Assembly: GCA_002362625.1 (NCBI GenBank)
Contig: DEUP01000033.1
Location: 1 to 33,768, forward strand
Source: Clostridiales bacterium UBA3259
GTDB lineage: Bacteria; Bacillota_A; Clostridia; Oscillospirales; Oscillospiraceae
DNA length: 33,768 nucleotides
Direction of reading: 5' to 3'
Part shown: piece by piece, positions 31,758-33,768 of the stretch
Numbering within the stretch: position 1 is the stretch's first letter
How the letters are laid out: every line of letters starts with the position of its first letter
Translations under genes and position numbers: made by a program
The notes under the pieces: model-generated
Told to the model about the DNA's origin: nothing
Seen by the model: the letters and a program-made list of their open reading frames with translations, nothing else
Database searches by the model: none

Positions 31758-33254
31758 TCAGGAAACGGGGATCAAAAGCATCTGATTGGGGGACGGCTCC
31801 TCCGTCAGGCCGTTTGCCTTTCGGATGGCCTCCACCGTGGAGCCGCAGCTTTTGGCGATGTCCCACAGCCGCTTCTCCCCTGCCCGCCGCAGAATCAGCG
31901 AGGGACGGTTGGGATCCGCCGGACGCGCATCCCCCAATGTCACCCCTGTGACCATGGGAATACCCTGCCGGACGGTGGTCACCATTTCCATGGGCACCTC
32001 CGCCTTCGCCAGGATGCTGCCGCCGCCCACCACCGCCTGAGGCACACCGGAGGACACAATGGCCTGAATCCGGCTGTTTGCGTCCGCCGCAACGGCGTGC
32101 TTTCCTTCCCATCGGGCGGAAGCGGCGTGAAGGCGTCCGTCCTCACCGTAGTAGAGCACCTGAAAGGATCCGGGAATCTCCATTTCCACTCCGGTCTCTG
32201 TCCGGCTCTGCCTGGGAAAGTCCGGCAGAAAGCTCACGTCCGCCGCCACGTCAGCCTCGCCCTGGATGCTTTCCTCCCCATAGAGGGTCTCCCGCCGGTT
32301 TTCCAAAATGGCAGGCAGCTCCAACATCTCCTGCTGGATATCCAAATCCCGTCCCGGGCTGTAGGCGTCCTCGATCAGGCTTACCGGCTGCTTGTCTGTG
32401 ATGAGGTACTGGGCCGCCACACCGCATTTTAGACGCAGGTGCCCTTCGTCGTCCACCTCCAGATCCAGACTGGTGGGACAGAGCATAAAGTCCGCCTGGG
32501 CGTCGCTGCCATATTCTCCGCTGAGATCCGCGTATTGGGAGAAGGGCACCTCAAAATCCCAGCTGTGCAGCTGTCCCGCCTCCGTCCGGAACAGGATATG
32601 CAGATCGGTAGCGCCCCGGAAAACCACCTTGTTCGCCAGTACCTTTTTGTCCTGGATTCTGGGATCCATCCGGTAGTAGACAAGTTTTTCGACCTGAGGC
32701 ACGGAATCGGGCAGCATCAGCTCCTCATCCTGAAGGAAGGTCTTCTCCCCTGTCTCCTTGGGAAGCCGCACCGGATAGACGCTGCTGAGAAGCTGCGCGT
32801 CCTGGACCCCTTCCTCCGGGGTATATACCTCCACGCTTCCCGGAGTCATGGCCACAGCCAGGGCTCCAATCCCGGAGCGAACCATGATCTTCCGTGCGGA
32901 CACCGGACGGGCATCCACAAACCGGGTCAGGCACTGGATCCGAATGCTTCCCTCCGGAATCCCGGCAGGGAGATCCCACTTCATCTGGAAGGGGATCCAG
33001 GCGTCAATGCACCTTTCTCCGGAGCCGTCCTCGGCGTCATAGAGCACCCATACCATCATGCCTCCGGAAAAGGCAACCGCGTCTGCCCGCCATTCCTTTC
33101 CCCGAAGAATCACCTGGCCCCAGGCAGCCAGGATCTGGCCGATGTCCGGCATTCCGTCGGGCAGTTTAATCTCCTGGGTCTGCTCACTGTTCTGGATCTC
33201 CTCCAATACAGTGTCCAGGCAGAGAATATTGGTTTTCCCAAGTTTCAGTTCCAC
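31758..33254 (-). CDS. SPOCS (DUF3794) and LysM protein, SipL-like spore morphogenesis factor
   Basis: A 498-residue protein. In the clostridial homologue SipL, SPOCS domains and a LysM module bind SpoIVA and help attach the coat to the forespore. Here two to three SPOCS-like segments are visible, around residues 30-130 (LPDGMPDIGQILAAWGQVIL), 205-310 (LANKVVFRGATDLHILFRTE) and 325-420. A C-terminal LysM (RRAGEKRLWDIAKSCGSTVE, then IRKANGLTEEPSPNQMLLIPVS) covers about 450-498. No signal peptide is present, in line with a mother-cell protein. The start is GTG 33252-33254, with AAAGGAG 10 nt upstream. It lies 66 bp after a small membrane-protein gene. No sporulation sigma promoter could be assigned with confidence. 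Confidence 0.82.
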   Translation of the reverse strand: MELKLGKTNILCLDTVLEEIQNSEQTQEIKLPDGMPDIGQILAAWGQVILRGKEWRADAVAFSGGMMVWVLYDAEDGSGERCIDAWIPFQMKWDLPAGIPEGSIRIQCLTRFVDARPVSARKIMVRSGIGALAVAMTPGSVEVYTPEEGVQDAQLLSSVYPVRLPKETGEKTFLQDEELMLPDSVPQVEKLVYYRMDPRIQDKKVLANKVVFRGATDLHILFRTEAGQLHSWDFEVPFSQYADLSGEYGSDAQADFMLCPTSLDLEVDDEGHLRLKCGVAAQYLITDKQPVSLIEDAYSPGRDLDIQQEMLELPAILENRRETLYGEESIQGEADVAADVSFLPDFPRQSRTETGVEMEIPGSFQVLYYGEDGRLHAASARWEGKHAVAADANSRIQAIVSSGVPQAVVGGGSILAKAEVPMEMVTTVRQGIPMVTGVTLGDARPADPNRPSLILRRAGEKRLWDIAKSCGSTVEAIRKANGLTEEPSPNQMLLIPVS

Positions 33255-33320
33255 GTTCCCACCACTCCTTTGGTTATTTCGTCCCTATATCCTATTCCCG
33301 CCGGGACAAGAGTATGACTG

Positions 33321-33470
33321 CTATCTTCTCCTGGACACCACAAATCCAAAGCCTATCAGCACCACACCGCCGCCGCAGCACAGAAGCCAGCTCTGCAGGC
33401 AGTGGCCTACGATCAGGCCCAAACCAAAGCACAGGATGCACAGGCCGTGGAGACGATTTTTTCGGCACAT
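33321..33470 (-). CDS. 49-residue Cys-rich double-membrane-span microprotein
   Basis: A short frame begins ATG 33468-33470 and ends TAG 33321-33323. The product starts MCRKNRLHGLCILCFGLGLI and ends FVVSRRR. It has two hydrophobic spans (about 9-25 and 29-45) separated by GHCLQSW, six cysteines (2, 11, 14, 24, 31, 32) and basic residues at both ends, consistent with a membrane hairpin with both termini inside. AGGGGGTG lies 5 nt before the ATG, within the 3' arm of the terminator hairpin after livF. It is 66 bp upstream of the SipL-like gene in the same direction, so a sporulation link is possible. I recognise no named family. Confidence 0.65.
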   Translation of the reverse strand: MCRKNRLHGLCILCFGLGLIVGHCLQSWLLCCGGGVVLIGFGFVVSRRR

Positions 33471-33505
33471 AAAAACACCCCCTGCTAATCCTATGCAGGG
33501 GGTGT
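33471..33505 (-). terminator. Terminator after livF, overlapping the next ribosome binding site
   Basis: On the minus strand an 11-bp perfect stem (33495-33505 with 33475-33485), a 9-nt loop and five T residues (33471-33475) form a classical intrinsic terminator 25 bp after the livF stop. The 3' arm, GCAGGGGGTGT, is also the Shine-Dalgarno of the 49-residue microprotein. Confidence 0.85.
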
Positions 33506-33530
33506 CCCGGTTATGAAGTTGTGGGAAGCT

Positions 33531-33768
33531 TTAACCGCCGAGGTAGGCTTTCTTCACCGCGTCAGAGCTGGCAAGCTCCGCGCCGGTGCCGCTGAGGGTG
33601 ATCTTGCCGGTTTCCAGAACATAGGCCCGGTCGGCGATCTGCAGAGCCTTTCTGGCGTTCTGCTCCACCAGGAGGATGGTGGTGCCGTCCTTATGCAGCT
33701 CCTTGATGATGTCAAAGATCTGGTCAACCAATATGGGAGCCAGACCCATGGAGGGCTCATCCAGCATC
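33531..33768 (-). CDS. livF: Branched-chain amino-acid ABC transporter ATPase, C-terminal part, cut by window edge
   Basis: Only the last 78 or so residues are present. They begin in Walker B, MLDEPSMGLAP, and continue with the switch region TTILLVEQNARKALQIADRAYVLE interrupted only at normal positions, the D-loop, and the typical LivF ending GKITLSGTGAELASSDAVKKAYLGG. LivF and LivG are the paired ATPases of high-affinity leucine, isoleucine and valine uptake. The MGLAP and AYLGG signatures favour LivF over LivG. The stop TAA (33531-33533) is followed by an intrinsic terminator, so it is probably the last gene of a liv operon lying outside the window. Confidence 0.88.
   Translation of the reverse strand, partial: MLDEPSMGLAPILVDQIFDIIKELHKDGTTILLVEQNARKALQIADRAYVLETGKITLSGTGAELASSDAVKKAYLGG

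Noticed and set aside
31549..32112. Minus-strand frame of 187 codons overlapping the 3' end of the SipL-like gene
   Set aside because: It is an alternative frame of the SPOCS/LysM gene with Gly/Arg-rich composition and no ribosome binding site.
33275..33320. Sporulation sigma (SigE or SigK) promoter in front of the SipL-like gene
   Set aside because: TCATACT and GATATAG-like pieces are present, but the spacing is about 5 bp too long for a SigE promoter and the match is weak.

Overview
The window looks like a chromosomal segment from a GC-rich, monoderm, probably spore-forming member of the Clostridia, most likely an Oscillospiraceae-type gut bacterium. This is an inference. It rests on strong AGGAGG-type ribosome binding sites, a class III anaerobic ribonucleotide reductase with NrdR boxes, a NadD-YqeK fusion, a SipL-like SPOCS/LysM protein, and the core order smc-ftsY-rdgB-yhbY-nadD/yqeK-rsfS-leuS. 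No tRNA, rRNA, CRISPR array, transposase or prophage gene was seen.

Left part (1-2021): the 5' end of nrdD (minus strand) is divergent from galM (plus strand). The nrdD promoter is near-consensus and overlaps two NrdR boxes spaced 32 bp apart. galM ends in a hairpin terminator that forms the 3' end of a mosaic intergenic repeat; a longer relative lies near 29.0-29.2 kb.

Housekeeping operon (2022-11708, minus strand): one promoter upstream of smc appears to drive smc, ftsY, rdgB, yhbY, the nadD-yqeK fusion, rsfS and leuS, with short gaps or overlaps throughout. These genes cover chromosome organisation, SRP targeting, nucleotide-pool cleaning, ribosome assembly and hibernation, NAD synthesis and leucyl-tRNA charging.

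Surface-glycan locus (11741-28875): a plus-strand polytopic glucosyltransferase-like protein converges on a 15-gene minus-strand operon that starts from a promoter at about 28.86 kb. The operon holds seven GT2, four GT4 and one GT32 glycosyltransferases, a NodB-type deacetylase without a signal peptide, and a Wzm/Wzt ABC exporter whose ATPase carries a C-terminal glycan-binding domain. Together they suggest cytoplasmic assembly of a complex heteropolysaccharide followed by ABC-dependent export. A large palindromic MITE-like element sits between the first two genes.

Metal-chaperone pair (29269-31481, minus strand): a CobW/ZNG1-type GTPase with a His/Cys-rich insertion of about 90 residues is followed 3 bp later by a divergent paralogue. 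The paralogue has lost the CxCC motif and is fused to a DUF1980/TIGR03943-like C-terminal domain. A second, short MITE-like copy abuts the operon's promoter.

Right end (31666-33768, minus strand): a SipL-like spore morphogenesis protein, an unlisted 49-residue Cys-rich membrane microprotein whose ribosome binding site is also the 3' arm of a terminator hairpin, and the 3' end of a LivF-type branched-chain amino-acid transporter ATPase.
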